Shown here: one piece after another, positions 22,530-32,836 of the stretch
Position numbering within the stretch: position 1 is the first letter of the stretch
Layout of the letters: every line of letters begins with the position of its first letter
Source: Ixodes scapularis
Lineage: Eukaryota; Arthropoda; Arachnida; Ixodida; Ixodidae
Reading direction: 5' to 3'
DNA: 64,000 bases
Assembly (NCBI RefSeq): GCF_016920785.2
Contig: NW_024609951.1
Location: 1,488,001 to 1,552,000, forward strand
The notes under the pieces: generated by a model
What the model was told of the DNA's origin: nothing
The model's database searches: none
Seen by the model: only the letters and a program-made list of their open reading frames with translations
Position numbers and translations under genes: made by a program

Positions 22530-23159
22530 CTAGGGTGTTGATCCGTTGATACCTACGTCGTCTAAGTATATTCCGATTACAAGAATTCCTGCTAGCACTG
22601 TCTCCATAAATCGTTCAAAAATCGCCGGAGCTGCTGAAATACCAAAAGTCATCCTCTTGACCCTGAAAATTCCCTTCGTGGTGTTGACGGTCAACACGTT
22701 TGCAGTCTCAGCAGTCAGGCTCAGTTGCTGATAGGCCTGAGTTAGATCCAGAGTTGAAAACACTGATCCGCCCTGGAGATTCGCGAGCACCTCGGGAATC
22801 GCAGGCACTGCGTACACCGCTGTCCTTGCTTCTCTCTTGACCGTGCTACGGTAACCTCCACACAATGTGATAGTGCCATCTTTCTTCCGCACGACTATGA
22901 GTGGCGTGGCCCACTCCTAGTGTTGAGATGTTTCGAGGATGCCTTGATTTTGGAGCATCTGAATTTCGGCCTCCACTGCTGTCCGCATCGCAAACCGCAC
23001 CGGTCGTGCCTTGAGAAAGTGTGGCTTGGCAGCTTCTTTGAGCTCCAGGTGCACAGGTGGGCCAGTGTGTCCGGTGATTTTGCAGCCGAAGAATCTGTCG
23101 TGTGTGTTTAAAACCCTTGCAACGTTGTTGTTGGCGTCCACCTGATGTATTCCGCTCAC
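22530..23159 (-). pseudogene. G2 reverse transcriptase
   Basis: The N-terminal part (22917-23159) includes VRFAMRTAVEAEIQMLQNQG, and after a stop the domain continues in 22530-22892. There motif A is FSTLDLTQAYQQL (Asp near residue 49), the hydrophobic pocket is FGISAAPAIFERFM, and the active site is GIYLDDVGIN (YLDD near residues 109-112). The sequence LCGGYRSTVK departs from the usual Cys-x-Asp-Tyr-Lys. The catalytic Asp residues remain but the ORF is broken. Confidence 0.85.
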
Positions 23160-23563
23160 TCGGATTCTTAGTGCGTTGAATCAGTTCCTTCTCAACAGAT
23201 TGCAGCCCCTTCCTCGCGTCACTAGCAGAGGTAGTACGTAGTCCTTGGATTTGTGTCGTACCCGGACATCAGCTGTGCCTAGCACTTCCGCTCCTTCGCC
23301 AGACCAGGTGTGTAGGGTCACATCTTCTTGGTTTAGCCTTTGGTGTTTTGGCCACATTTGCCGATATGTTTCCTCACTGATGATTTAGTAGGCCGCTTCC
23401 GAGTCCACCTGAAAATCCATGATTTGATTTTCAATCTTGAGCTTGATCATGAGCTTTAGTGATGTGCTTGATGCTCCCACAGCATTAAGCTCGCATAGAT
23501 CTGCCGAAGTTCCAGGGAAATCATTCTCGGTTTTAGATGCATGATCTTCTTTTTCAATGAAAT
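23160..23563 (-). pseudogene. G2 aspartic protease remnant
   Basis: A retropepsin-like region contains MDFQVDSEAAY, where the canonical catalytic triad is Asp-Thr/Ser-Gly (here Asp-Ser-Glu). A stop follows, then a run RHKSKDYVLPLLVT and LRRN near 23190-23240. The upstream boundary is the junction with the G3 LTR at 23563/23564. Confidence 0.65.
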
Positions 23564-23713
23564 TGTCACGGGTGGTGACCAAAAACAATAGATAAACAAG
23601 AAGAAATAAATGTTTAATGTGGCGAGCTTGTGCCAAAAATAAAAGAGTACAAAAGATAATAACAGAGCGTCGCGGGCGTCGAAGTCGGCGAAACCGCAGG
23701 ATCGAGCGCTGGA
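23564..23713 (-). repeat. G3 3' LTR remnant
   Basis: About 150 bp is shared with 28087-28235 (examples: CAGAGCGTCGCGGGCGTCGA and GTACAAAAG). The homology stops at GAGCGCTGG, after which integrase coding begins. Only the end of the LTR (R/U5 side in element orientation) remains. Confidence 0.88.
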
Positions 23714-24528
23714 TGGTATGCCGTTGTTCGACGGTGTTCCGTGTGGCTTAGACGAAGGATCTCTTGGGTCAACTGTGCCATGAACGATGACCCTCGGTCT
23801 GTGGTCAGTACTTCGGCGGCGCCATGCCGGAGGACGATGGACTCGATGAAGAACTTGGCGACTTCGACGGCAGTCCCCGACGGAAGGGCTTTCGTCTCGG
23901 CGTAAAGAGGAAGATAATCGGTGGCGACGATTATCCAGCGGTTCCCCATCGTCAACGGTGGAAAAAGAACCAGCAAATCCATTCCAATTTGCTGGAAGCG
24001 CTTGGTTGGCGGGGTAATCGGCTGAAGGAGACCTGCTGGCTTTAACGGCGGTTTCTTGCGTCGCTGGCACCCATTGCACGATCGTGTGTAGTGATGGACG
24101 GTCTTCGGAATCTTTGGCCAGTAGTACTTGTCACGAATCCGGGAGAGGGTCCTGCTGTTGCCGAGATATCCGACCGTTGGGTCGTCGTGGCACGCTTGGA
24201 AGATTTCTTCTCGGAGGCTGGCGGGGACAACCACTAGCCAGGGAGTTTCGCTGGTTCCGAAATTCTTTCTGAAGAGCACGGCTCCCCGCAGTGCAAAGCT
24301 CGGTAGATCCCGAGAAAAGACCCTTGGGACAGAGCCTCCTCGACCTTCGAGGTGGTCGATCACGGAGCTAAGTTCCGCGTCGTCGCGTTGCGGTGCCCTC
24401 ATGTCGGTAGCGTTAACGGCGCCTAGAAAACGGGAGTCGTCATCGCCGTCGGCGCCGGAGATTGGAGGTTCGACTGGAGCCCTAGACAAACAGTCAGCGT
24501 CATTATGCTTGCGGCCGGGCTTATGCAC
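23714..24528 (-). pseudogene. G3 integrase, truncated and fused to LTR
   Basis: The open frame begins MHKPGRKHNDADCLSRAPVE. The zinc-binding part has His114 but Tyr121 in the place of the second His (GYLG where relatives have GHLG), then CNGC at 151-154. The core has Asp184 (GMDLL) and Asp244 (TTDRGSSF). The frame reaches TTAYHP at 268-273 and then runs into LTR sequence, giving an aberrant tail that ends at 23614. The catalytic Glu, expected about 35 residues after the second Asp, lies in the deleted part; G1 still has that region. Integration activity would be lost. Confidence 0.9.
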
Positions 24529-24546
24529 AATGGTTACGTCGAATTC

Positions 24547-25596
24547 CTACAGTCGAAGGCTCCAGCGGGCGAGGCGTCCGGACGGATCCTTGAGGTTTGC
24601 AAGCCAGCAGAGGGCGTGGTGGTCTGTGACCACGCGAAACGGGATCCCATACAAATACGGGCGGAAATCGGTTATCGCCCCGACGACAGCAAAACATTCT
24701 TTGTCGGTCGTTGAATAATTTTGTTCTGCCTTAGACAGCGGCCGGCTTGCGTAAGCGATTACCCTCTCTGCCCCTTCTTGTCGCTGAACGAGTACCGCAC
24801 CGAGACCGGTATTGCTGGCGTCCGTGTGGATTTCAGTCTCCGCCGACAGGTCAAAATGTCCGAGGATAGGGGGCGACTGGAGCCTTCGCTTGAGTTCGCC
24901 GAACGCTTGCTCTTGCTCCTCTCCCCATTGGAACTGCACGTCGTCTTTCGTCAGATGCGTCAACGGTGCAGAAATTTGCGCAAAGTCACGAACGAAACGT
25001 TTGGAATAGGCGCACAGCCCAAAGAATCTTCGAACGGTCTTGTTGTCTGATGGCTTCGGAAACTCGGCGACAGCGGACGTCTTTGCGGGACCAGGGCTTA
25101 CACCCTGAGCACTCACAACGTGGCCCAAGAATATCAGCTCACCATAGGCGAACCGACACTTGGAAGGCTTGAGGGTCAGCCCAGCAGCCTGGAAGGTCTG
25201 TAGCACGGCTCGCAGTCGTCTCAGGTGCTCGTCGAATTCGCTTGCGAACACCACAACATCGTCGAGGTAGACGAGACAGCTTTGCCATTTCAAGCCGGTA
25301 AGGACGGTGTCCATAACGCGCTGGAAGGTCGCCGGCGCTGTGCGCAGCCCTAATGGCATTACTTTAAACTCATACAGTTCATCCGCCGTGACGAAGGCTG
25401 TCTTCTCACGATCTCGTTCGTCGACCTCAATCTGCCAGTACCCGCTCTTCAAGTCCATCGACGAAACGTATCGGGCGTGGCGCAGCCGGTCCAGGGTGTC
25501 GTCGACGCGTGGCAGCGGGTAGACGTCCTTTTTTGTTACGGCGTTCAGTCGGCGATAGTCCACGCAGAACCTAAGAGTCCCGTCTTTCTTTTTCAC
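24547..25596 (-). pseudogene. G3 reverse transcriptase-RNase H (long intact frame)
   Basis: A 349-residue frame covers most of RT and RNase H. It starts KKKDGTLRFCVDYRRLN, has motif A SSMDLKSGYWQIE (Asp48), pocket PLGLRTAPATFQRV, active site YLDD (110-113) and the connection FLGHVVSAQG. RNase H carries HTDAS (Asp259), the TTDKE Glu (300) and TDHH (Asp325), the full catalytic set visible. It is the least damaged enzyme in the window. It is separated from protease-side and integrase-side frames by frameshifts or stops, so it would not be made as the normal Pol polyprotein. Confidence 0.92.
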
Positions 25597-25680
25597 CAGG
25601 ACTACCGGTGAAGCCCACGGACTGCTTGAGGGCTGGACAATATCGTCTGGATGGCTTCCCTTTCTTTCACAGAGACCCCT

Positions 25681-26604
25681 TTACGGCGGCCGATGCACAG
25701 GGAGTGCGTCGTCATTAGTAATCATCCGATGTTTCGCAACCGTCGTTTGGCGCACCTTCGACGACTCGGAGAAGCACTCACTGAACTCGGCGAGAAGGTC
25801 ACGAAGTTGTCGTCGTTGTGGGGCTGGGAGGGACGGGTCGATGTCGAGCTCTGAGGACGTGAATGTCTTGTTCTGCGTCGGAGAGGCGTATTCTGATATC
25901 ACGGCGATCGCGGCTGAGTCTTGAATTTCTTCGACGTAGCCCACAGCTGTACCATTTGTAAGGTGCTGCGGCTCTTGCCGGAAGTTGATGACAAGGGCTA
26001 CGGTACGCCCGTCCTGGTGCTTGGTTACGCTTCTTGCAATGCCAATCCCTCGTCCGAGGAGAACTTGGACGCTTCCCTCCAGCAGTGCTACACCGCAGGC
26101 GGCTCCTTCGGTGCCGACAAGCACGAAGACACTCGACAGCGGCGGCAGGTTTACGTGGCTGGCGAGGACTCGCACTGCAGCTAACGTCGGTTTGGGATTT
26201 TCCACCGACGGGACAGGCTTCAGAAGCGTCAGCTTGTTCTCCGAAAGGTCGATGATGGCGCCGTATTCACACAGGAAGTCCATTCCAAGAATGACGTCCC
26301 TCGAGCAGTCTTGCAGAACGACGAACTTCACAGGGCATGTTTCGCCGTGAATCTCGACGCGAGCGGTGCATCTCCCGACTGGTGTAATCAGGTGTCCTCC
26401 GGCGGTTCTTATTTGTGGTCCATCCCACGGCGTCATGACTTTTCGAAGGCGGCGGGAGAGCCTCCCACTCAAGACTGAGTAGTCTGCTCCGGTGTACACC
26501 AGTGTCGATGAGTTGAGGCCGTCGATAACAACGTTTAGGTTGTTGGACACCGAAGCAGGAGCGTCGTTGTGATGCGTAGCGTCGGGAGAGTAGGAGCGCT
26601 CCAT
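25681..26604 (-). pseudogene. G3 protease and RT N-terminal segment
   Basis: The retropepsin region reads NSSTLVYTGADYSVLSG, in which the catalytic Asp of the Asp-Thr-Gly triad is Tyr (residue 37, codon at 26494-26496). The flap and second half are recognisable (SRDVILGMDFLCEYGAIIDL). A long linker leads to RRQLRDLLAEFSECF and TVAKHRMITNDDALPVHRPP, the entry to RT. Without the Asp the protease could not mature Gag-Pol. The first residue given is only the first Met of this frame; the natural polyprotein continues from gag. Confidence 0.88.
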
Positions 26605-27904
26605 CGTTCTTGGAGGTTCTTTGCGTCGGTCGTCTTCGGCAACTCCACCTCCAGGGGTTGCCGCGTCTAGTTTCCCCGGCGAGGAGCACGGGGCGACAGG
26701 CCTTCACGTCGGGGTCGGTGCATCGACGAAGCTGGACGTCGTGGCGAAGGCGATCGGAACTCTTGGCGGGACGCAGGCTCGGTGGACTGAGTCGTCGCAG
26801 GTACTCGTCGATCTCCCGAGGGCGTTCACCGTACCGGGGGCGCGGGTCGTTTGGGTGGAATCCGTGCAGCCCGAGTCGTCGGTATGGGCATCGGCGGTAC
26901 ACATGATCGGCCTCGCCACAGGGATAACACAGCGGTCGTCGATCGGCCGTGCGCCACACATTCGTCTTCCTTGACGCCGGTTGTTCAGTGCGGAAGAACT
27001 GGGGTTGCCCTTCCACACGTCGGAAGGTTTGTGGCTCTTGTAGTACACGTCGAGGTGGCGTCGAATACTGCTGGGCGGCTGGCTCCGGTCTCCGAGCTGC
27101 CGCGGCGTAGGTCAAAGAGGGCTCCTCGGGTGCTGGTACCCTGGCAGGAGCCTCAGGTTGGAATGCCCGCTGGACCTCCTCGCGGACAACTTCGGCTATT
27201 GACACCGAAGCAGGCTGGTGGGTAGCCGGCAGGAGCTTCTTGATTTCCTCCCGAACGACGTCCCGGATGATCTCGCGTATGTCCGGGGTGTTGGTGCTGT
27301 ACGGCGAGGGGGCATGCAGCGAAGCCAGGAAGTCTCTGATAGTGGGAGGCGCGTGTTTGAAGGTCACGTTCGATGTTAGTTGCCTCGGTGATGAAGTCTC
27401 GGACGGTGATAGGCGGGTTCCGCACAAGGCCTCCGAAGATGGTCTCTTTCACTCGTCGCATCAGGAACAGCAGCTTCTTCTCTTCAGGAGCGTTTGGGTC
27501 GGCGCGGTTCATGAGGCGGAGAACGTCCTCGACGAAACTTGCGACGCTCTCGTTTGGCCCTTGGCTTCTTGCTTGAAGAAGTTCTTCGGCCCGCTGATGT
27601 CGCTGCTGGCTTGCAAAGCGCGTCGAAGCTCCGCCTGAAAGTCTTGCCAGGACGAAATCGACGCTTCGTGGTTCTCGAACCAGGTGCGTGCCGTGCCTTC
27701 CAGAGCGAACTAGACGTTCTGAAGGCACTGCTCCGGAGTCCATGTGTTATGGCGAGCAACTCGTTCGTCATGTTGCAGATAGTCTTCAACGTCCTCGTGG
27801 ACCTCCCCGTGGAATGGCGTCGGAGTCCAGGATGCGACGGGAAGGTATACGACGGCGACGGCGGACGGGTTCTGCGACGACTGGTTGTCCATCGTCGGCA
27901 TCGT
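26605..27904 (-). pseudogene. G3 gag with CCHC zinc knuckle, frameshifted
   Basis: The probable start is MDNQSSQNPSAVAVVYLPVA near 27892 (another Met is three codons upstream). The first frame ends in a stop (near 27710) shortly after PEQCLQNV. Other frames continue with RAEELLQARSQGPNESVASF and GLVRNPPITVRDFITEATNI (capsid-like part), then EIIRDVVREEIKKLLPA. A zinc knuckle follows, CYPCGEADHVYRRC (Cys-x2-Cys-x4-His-x4-Cys), the nucleic-acid-binding end of gag. At least one stop and two frame changes are needed to read it through. Confidence 0.85.
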
Positions 27905-28067
27905 TGGCTGCCTGGTCCGGGGTGGCAGAAGTCCGTGTTCCGGGGGTAGACCTTGGGTGCAGCGACTGGATCGGTTCTCGATCTGGTCTTCGCTCGGTCC
28001 TCGGGAGGCTGGTTTCGGACTTGCACTGCGGGAACTCGGAGGGGAGCGCTGCACGGGCAAGCGGTTA

Positions 28068-28083
28068 CCCCGCACCTCCACCA
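28068..28083 (-). other. Candidate primer-binding site of G3
   Basis: In element orientation, three bases after the LTR's terminal CA, the sequence begins TGGTGGAGGTGCGGG. A PBS starting TGG (complement of tRNA CCA) at this position is the family rule. I cannot name the tRNA with confidence. Confidence 0.55.
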
Positions 28084-28086
28084 AAA

Positions 28087-28507
28087 TGTCACAGGTGGTG
28101 ACCAATACACAAGAAATAAACAGGAATAAATAAACCTTTAATGTGGCGAAGTTGTGTCAAAAATAAAAGGGTACAAAAGGTAATAACAGAGCGTCGCGGG
28201 CGTCGAAGTCGGCGTAGCAGCAGAGTCGAACGCTGGGGCGAAACTGACTCGACAAGGTCGCGGGCGGCCTCTTATCTAAGGTGAGTCACTATCGCGAAGA
28301 TTCAACGGAGAAGGTTCGAACGTAGCGCGCTCGGGGCGAGAATGAACACGCACTTTCTGGAACAACTAAAGCAGGGATGGACGATAGAAGTTACGTCTGG
28401 AACAAGAATAAACGAGAACTTTCTAGAGGTTTGCGATCGAGCGTTGCTTTCTCAGCCCTGCGGACGGCAATATGAAGGTAGCACGCGCGAATATGACGTC
28501 GTAAAAA
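28087..28507 (-). repeat. G3 5' LTR
   Basis: In plus-strand reading it starts TGTCACAGGTGGTGACC, matching the remnant at 23564 for about 150 bp. In element orientation the LTR thus ends GGTCACCACCTGTGACA. The far (U3) boundary is uncertain: sequence up to about 28507 looks continuous with the LTR, then becomes AT-rich. U3 should hold the promoter, but I see no clear TATA box. Confidence 0.65.
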
Positions 28508-28828
28508 CACGTTTTTTTTATACAAACATGTTTAATTGTAAATAAAGTAGTTTAGAAAAAACAGGTGGTCTAGTAAACAAATATGGTTGCAGGGGAAGCG
28601 ACCGGGAGCCGCAGAGCGGCTCTGACAAATGAGCACTGCGATTAAACTTACATTCGTAGCGGCAATTTCTTCTTTCTCTTTTTAACGCAGACATGTTTTT
28701 TTTTTTTTTAGAATGATAGTTACACACTGCAGTTAAGCTAGAAAGGTGTACACAGGCAAACTATTAGGGCACAGAAACATAGAGGCACACTGTAAGAACA
28801 AGATGGGTACAACAATGCCTCAGGATAG
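28508..28828. other. AT-rich spacer
   Basis: It lies between the G3 LTR and the plus-strand LINE. It includes a 13-base poly-T run (28697-28709). If G2 had been split by G3, its gag should resume here; I see no gag-like sequence. Confidence 0.45.
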
Positions 28829-30181
28829 ATGAGGGGGACGCCACCAGCAGCGGAACCGGATGAACCCGTCTTCGCATCGATCCGACAGGAACCGACCCTT
28901 TCGCCGAATTTTTCGCTCCTGCCGATTCGCTATCTTTCGCCGAAGGTCACGTTTCCGCTCCGGGCACTCCAGGATCTTTTACGACACCACTGTGAGTCAA
29001 CGCACTCTCTTTTGCATTGCCGGAAAAGCCGGCCACGGCAGTTCGGCACCGCTAAGCCTAACAGCTCCCGATCGAGTACGCGACCGGCGGGGGGCCACGG
29101 CGCCACTCCGGGTCGGCCTTGCGCCGTAGTCGTCACTCTCCTTGCCAACCGCACCCCATCTGCCCGCACGAACATGGGCCCTGAAGATAACAAACCCTGG
29201 CAAACGGTCACTTATGGCCGCAAGTTTTTTTCTGACCTTCACACGGATCATCATCCGGCCACCACGACGGACTCTCCCTCGCAAAAACGCGCCCGGCCCA
29301 AGCCATGCACAGCCTCGTTGCCGCGGCTCGCCTCACCCCTACCGAGGTGCGGCTCACGCCTACCGAGGTGCGTGAAGCAGCCGCAATTTTCAAGACATTC
29401 CGATAAACACCTATGAGCAAAGTACTGCAGCTCGAAAGCCTGTCCATCGGAGACGCTACTTACGGTGTTGCAGCCAATCCCGCGGCCCCGGCTGACTTCG
29501 CAAGGGTGTAATTTACGGAGTACCCGTGCACACCTCTAGCAAATACCTCACCGACAACCTCATCGCTCTTGGCGATACAATAATCATAGCAAGAATGATG
29601 GGACGTACAGAAACCGCCCTTATCACCTATGAAGGATGCTACGTGCCTCGCACGGTGCTCTTCTTTCAAGCAATATACAGATGTTATCCCCACCTCCCCA
29701 TAGCTCAACAATGAACACTCTGCCATCGTTAGGGACACCGCGCCGATGTCTACCCGCAAGCCCCTACCAGAAGGATATGAGTGCTCCCCCTCCTGTCTCA
29801 ATTGCGGGGAAGAGCATCCCTCTACCTGCCCTGCCAGAGTCACAGCGGATGCTAAAGCAGTGCAAGTGGTGTACAAATAACGTCTCCAAGCACGACGTGC
29901 CGAACGCCCATTTTCCCGACCGTCCTCACCCTCACCGCAGCGACAGGCCCAGCTTACCCACAGAGGAAGAGCCCCTTCTAAGCCAGGTCCGCAACCTCAA
30001 CCTCCTCCACCCCCACAGCAGGGCTTCTCTACCCCCAAGCCGCAGCAGAGCCGGGGTCCCAACAGTTTCAAGGCACCCATCACCGGGCCCTCTCGCACGC
30101 TTCAACATCGACTCCAGCTTTCCGCCCGGTCCAGAAGTCTCAGCACACCCAGGATAATCCAGCCACTCCCGCCTTCCCCAA

Positions 30182-31224
30182 TCCCTTACAAAAATGGTCA
30201 ATGAGTTTCAACTGACTTTCTATTGTGTTCGTATAGAGTCACTTGAAACTCAATATAAACTTAATGTCTAATAAGTTTGATAATTAGAAACTCAATTTTG
30301 ATTCTATTGAATTTACTCATGAGGAATGCAATTGAGACTGATCATAAGAAACTCAATAGTGACTCTATTGATTTACTCACTAGGAATGCAATTGAGTGTG
30401 GTCATTAAGAACTCAATATCGATTCAAATGAATTTACTCATTAGGAAGGCAATTGAGTTTGGTCATTAGAAACTCAATATCGATCCTATTTAATTTACTT
30501 ATTAGGAATGCAATTGAGATTGGTCATAAGGAACTCATAATCGATTGTATTGAATTTACTCATTAGGAATGCAATTGAGTTTGGTCGTTTGTGGATTACT
30601 ACACCGAACGATTATTGCCAGTACCAATGTGTTTCTATTATTTTATTAAGGGATAGAATCCAATAACCTCGAAACACTGTTTATCATTTATGAGACTTCC
30701 AAGGAGGAAATAGCAAACTGGGAACCTCAATAAATGCTGAGGTGGTTACCGGCCAAATCAATACCTTTCTTTTGTAGTGCATATAAGGCGGTAGGGTAGT
30801 GAAGGGGGGTACTATTAGTGGGTTGTGAGTGCTTAGTTATAATGTTTGTGTTCGTCTCCTCCATATGCTTTGTTTCCTTTCATATTGCCTGCTTCAAGTA
30901 ATTACACAAAAAAAAACCTCAACCAGTAAAAATTTGTTCTTTAAACGCAGTTGTAATAGATTCTATTATAACACGTTGCAAAAATTCAATTTAAACTCAA
31001 TTGCAATATCTTTATTTAAACTCAATAGCAAAAGTTTTATTGAAACACTATTGCCAAAATTCATTTGAAATGCAATTGCTAAAAATTCAATTAAGACTCA
31101 GTGGCCAATACTCTGGCACGGTTCAATAGGGACTCATTAGAAAAAGTCAATTGAGACTGAAGGCCGTCTATTGAGTGAGTCCTTTACACTTCCAATTGAA
31201 ACTCAATTCATTTTTTGTAAGGGA
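30182..31224. mobile_element. 1.04-kb TIR element with internal ~61-bp tandem repeats
   Basis: The termini TCCCTTACAAAAATGG and ATTTTTTGTAAGGGA are inverted. The interior is AT-rich and built from variants of ATTGAGTTT and AAACTCAAT. A tandem block of about five ~61-bp units occupies 30270-30590, and a looser set lies at 30960-31210 in the opposite sense, so the whole element is roughly palindromic. It separates two halves of one LINE ORF1, which fixes it as an insertion. I cannot find a target duplication. There is no coding capacity. Confidence 0.8.
30270..30590. repeat. ~61-bp tandem repeat
   Basis: About five units share GAATTTACTCATTAGGAATG, CAATTGAG, TTGGTCAT and AACTCAATATCGATT. Units differ by substitutions of around 10-20% by eye. 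Confidence 0.88.
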
Positions 31225-31574
31225 CTGCTCGTCCCCTCCCAGCTTCCTCTACAGACGCTTACCGCGCGGCCCTTCTAACAGTGCGCACACAGCAACCCAT
31301 GCAATCAAACACACAATGACAGTCTACAATCGCTCCTCCTACATCAACACCTGTGGCCCCCACCTTCCAAAATATCATGGAATTACTCACCGCCATCGAA
31401 CACAGAATAGATAACCTCGGACGGCGTATCGAGGCCCTCGAGCGCATGGGCTCAACTACCCCTCTATGCCTATCCCAGAGAGGCAAACGCCCCGTCCCCC
31501 CCCCCCCCCACACACACACACACAAGCCCCCAAACAACGCCGAAACAGCGTCTCCTCAATGACATCCGAACGCA

Positions 31575-32620
31575 GTGAATAAGTCTGCCACAGAGCAGTT
31601 TGTCATTTGGCAGTGGAACGGTCGCGGCCTCCGATCGAAAAAGGCAGCCCTGCAGATTTACCTCCAAACCACACCCCAACCTCCCGACATCATATTTATT
31701 CAAGAACAGCACGGACTTTTCACGCTCCCGGGATATGTCCTCTACACCCAAACTTTTCCTGACTTTCCGGCTCGTTCCACTACCTTTGTTCGAAAAGGCC
31801 TCACAGTCGCCCCTATCGGCCTCTTCTCCCATGTCACAGACACCCAGGAAGTTGTTGGTGTCGTCATGCAACCTCCTACACCAAAATACCTGCCTCTCAC
31901 ACTCCTCAACACATCCTGTCACCCGAACAGGAAGGCCCCGAACCTCAAAATCCTTCTTGCTGGTGCTATGCGGACTCTCCAACCCACGAACGCTCTTTTC
32001 ATTGGCGACTTCAACACCCCCCACCCTAGCTGGGGTTACCCCTATACTTAACCCAACGGTCTAGCACAAGCCAGGGAAGCATCTGCACAGTCCTACACTC
32101 TCCTCAATGACATTCTCTACCCCACCCGTATGGAACATTCTGTCCAACGGGACAGAAATCCCGATCTGGCCTACTACAAGGACTCCCACCAAGTCCGTTG
32201 GCGTATTACACAAGAACTGCTTGGGAGCGATCACCACATAGTCGAACTCACCGTCACGTACAACGCCAGAAAGAAAACACCAAGCAATCGCTCCACCCGA
32301 ATTACTGAGTGGGATCGATTTCGTCAGGAACCAAACCTCCCTCGATATCTCTAATCCTGTGGGGTCGTTCTCATGCATACAAGCAAACTGCTCCAAACGC
32401 ACCAAACAACTCGCCACTGCACTAGAAGCCCCCTTTGTAGACAAGCACCTTGTTCACCTGTGGGGCGCGTGCCGGGATCTTATCCGTCGCTGGCGAAAAC
32501 AAAAGCACAATAAACGCCTTAAGGAACGGATTCAACTCCTCACTTCAAAGGCCGAGACACAGACAGACCACCTTGTGCGTCAGAACTGGCATTCCCTGCG
32601 GGATTCCCTTGACTGACAGC
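31575..32620 (+). pseudogene. LINE apurinic endonuclease domain
   Basis: The frame starts MNKSATEQFVIWQWNGRGLR, the Asn-containing first motif of LINE APE endonucleases. Then comes DIIFIQEQHG (the metal-binding Glu) and ALFIGDFNTPHPSWGY (Asp-x-Asn motif). After a stop near 32051 the domain resumes: HSVQRDRNPDLAYY, then LLGSDHHIVELTV (near 32220-32250), the catalytic Ser-Asp-His end motif. A positively charged segment follows to 32620. All four signature motifs survive, although the ORF has stops. It nicks target DNA to start reverse transcription in working elements. Confidence 0.88.
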
Positions 32621-32836
32621 TTGGAGCCAAACAGACGTGAAACATCCTTCGATCTTTCATCCAACCTAGCTCTACAAAAGACCCGTTCGCCCGAACCCTC
32701 CTTACTACCCAGCTCACCCCTGCGGAACTTGAGACGAACCTTCAAAACGCCTTTTACCCCACCGACCCTAAACCCCACCCCCCACCCCCCAAGTACCCTT
32801 ACCACGTCTTTCTCCCCTCCGCCCTAGACGCCCCCT

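Larger units (their letters stand above)
20430..23563 (-). mobile_element. Ty3/gypsy element G2 (Mag/K02A2.6-like), truncated
   Basis: This pol relic on the minus strand reads protease, RT, RNase H and integrase from 23563 down to about 20430, ending in a basic tail RERRPPTRYGI typical of the Pol C-terminus. It belongs to a different lineage from G1 and G3. Its 5' part (gag, 5' LTR) is absent: the sequence stops inside the protease exactly where the LTR of G3 begins. No 3' LTR is recognisable below 20430. Several frameshifts and key-residue losses are noted in the separate parts. Confidence 0.85.
23564..28507 (-). mobile_element. Ty3/gypsy element G3, best-preserved LTR retrotransposon here
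   Basis: Minus-strand order: 5' LTR (about 28507-28087), primer-binding-like site, gag, zinc knuckle, protease, RT/RNase H, integrase, and a shortened 3' LTR (23713-23564). Both LTR copies start on the plus strand with TGTCAC and GGTGGTGACC and agree for about 150 bp. Integrase is fused directly to the R/U5 part of the 3' LTR, so the end of integrase, any 3' UTR and U3 are deleted. The left end abuts the G2 protease. I could not find matching target duplications. Stops in gag and frameshifts between pol parts make it non-autonomous. Confidence 0.85.
28829..31562 (+). pseudogene. LINE ORF1 (nucleic-acid-binding protein), interrupted
   Basis: The first part (29140-29416) begins MGPEDNKPWQTVTYGRKFF in one frame. 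After frame changes, GVIYGVPVHTSSKYLTDNLI and IIIARMMGRTETALITYEG (29505-29640) correspond to the RRM-like middle of ORF1 proteins. A zinc knuckle CLNCGEEHPSTC lies at about 29790-29825. The frame is cut at 30181 by the inserted element. Beyond it, FQNIMELLTAIEHRIDNLGR and RRIEALERM (31365-31450) form a C-terminal heptad-like helix. ORF1 ends about 10 bases before the endonuclease frame begins. Confidence 0.75.

Noticed and set aside
28508..28828. Remainder of the G2 gag beyond G3
   Set aside because: No capsid or zinc-knuckle sequence can be read on the minus strand here.
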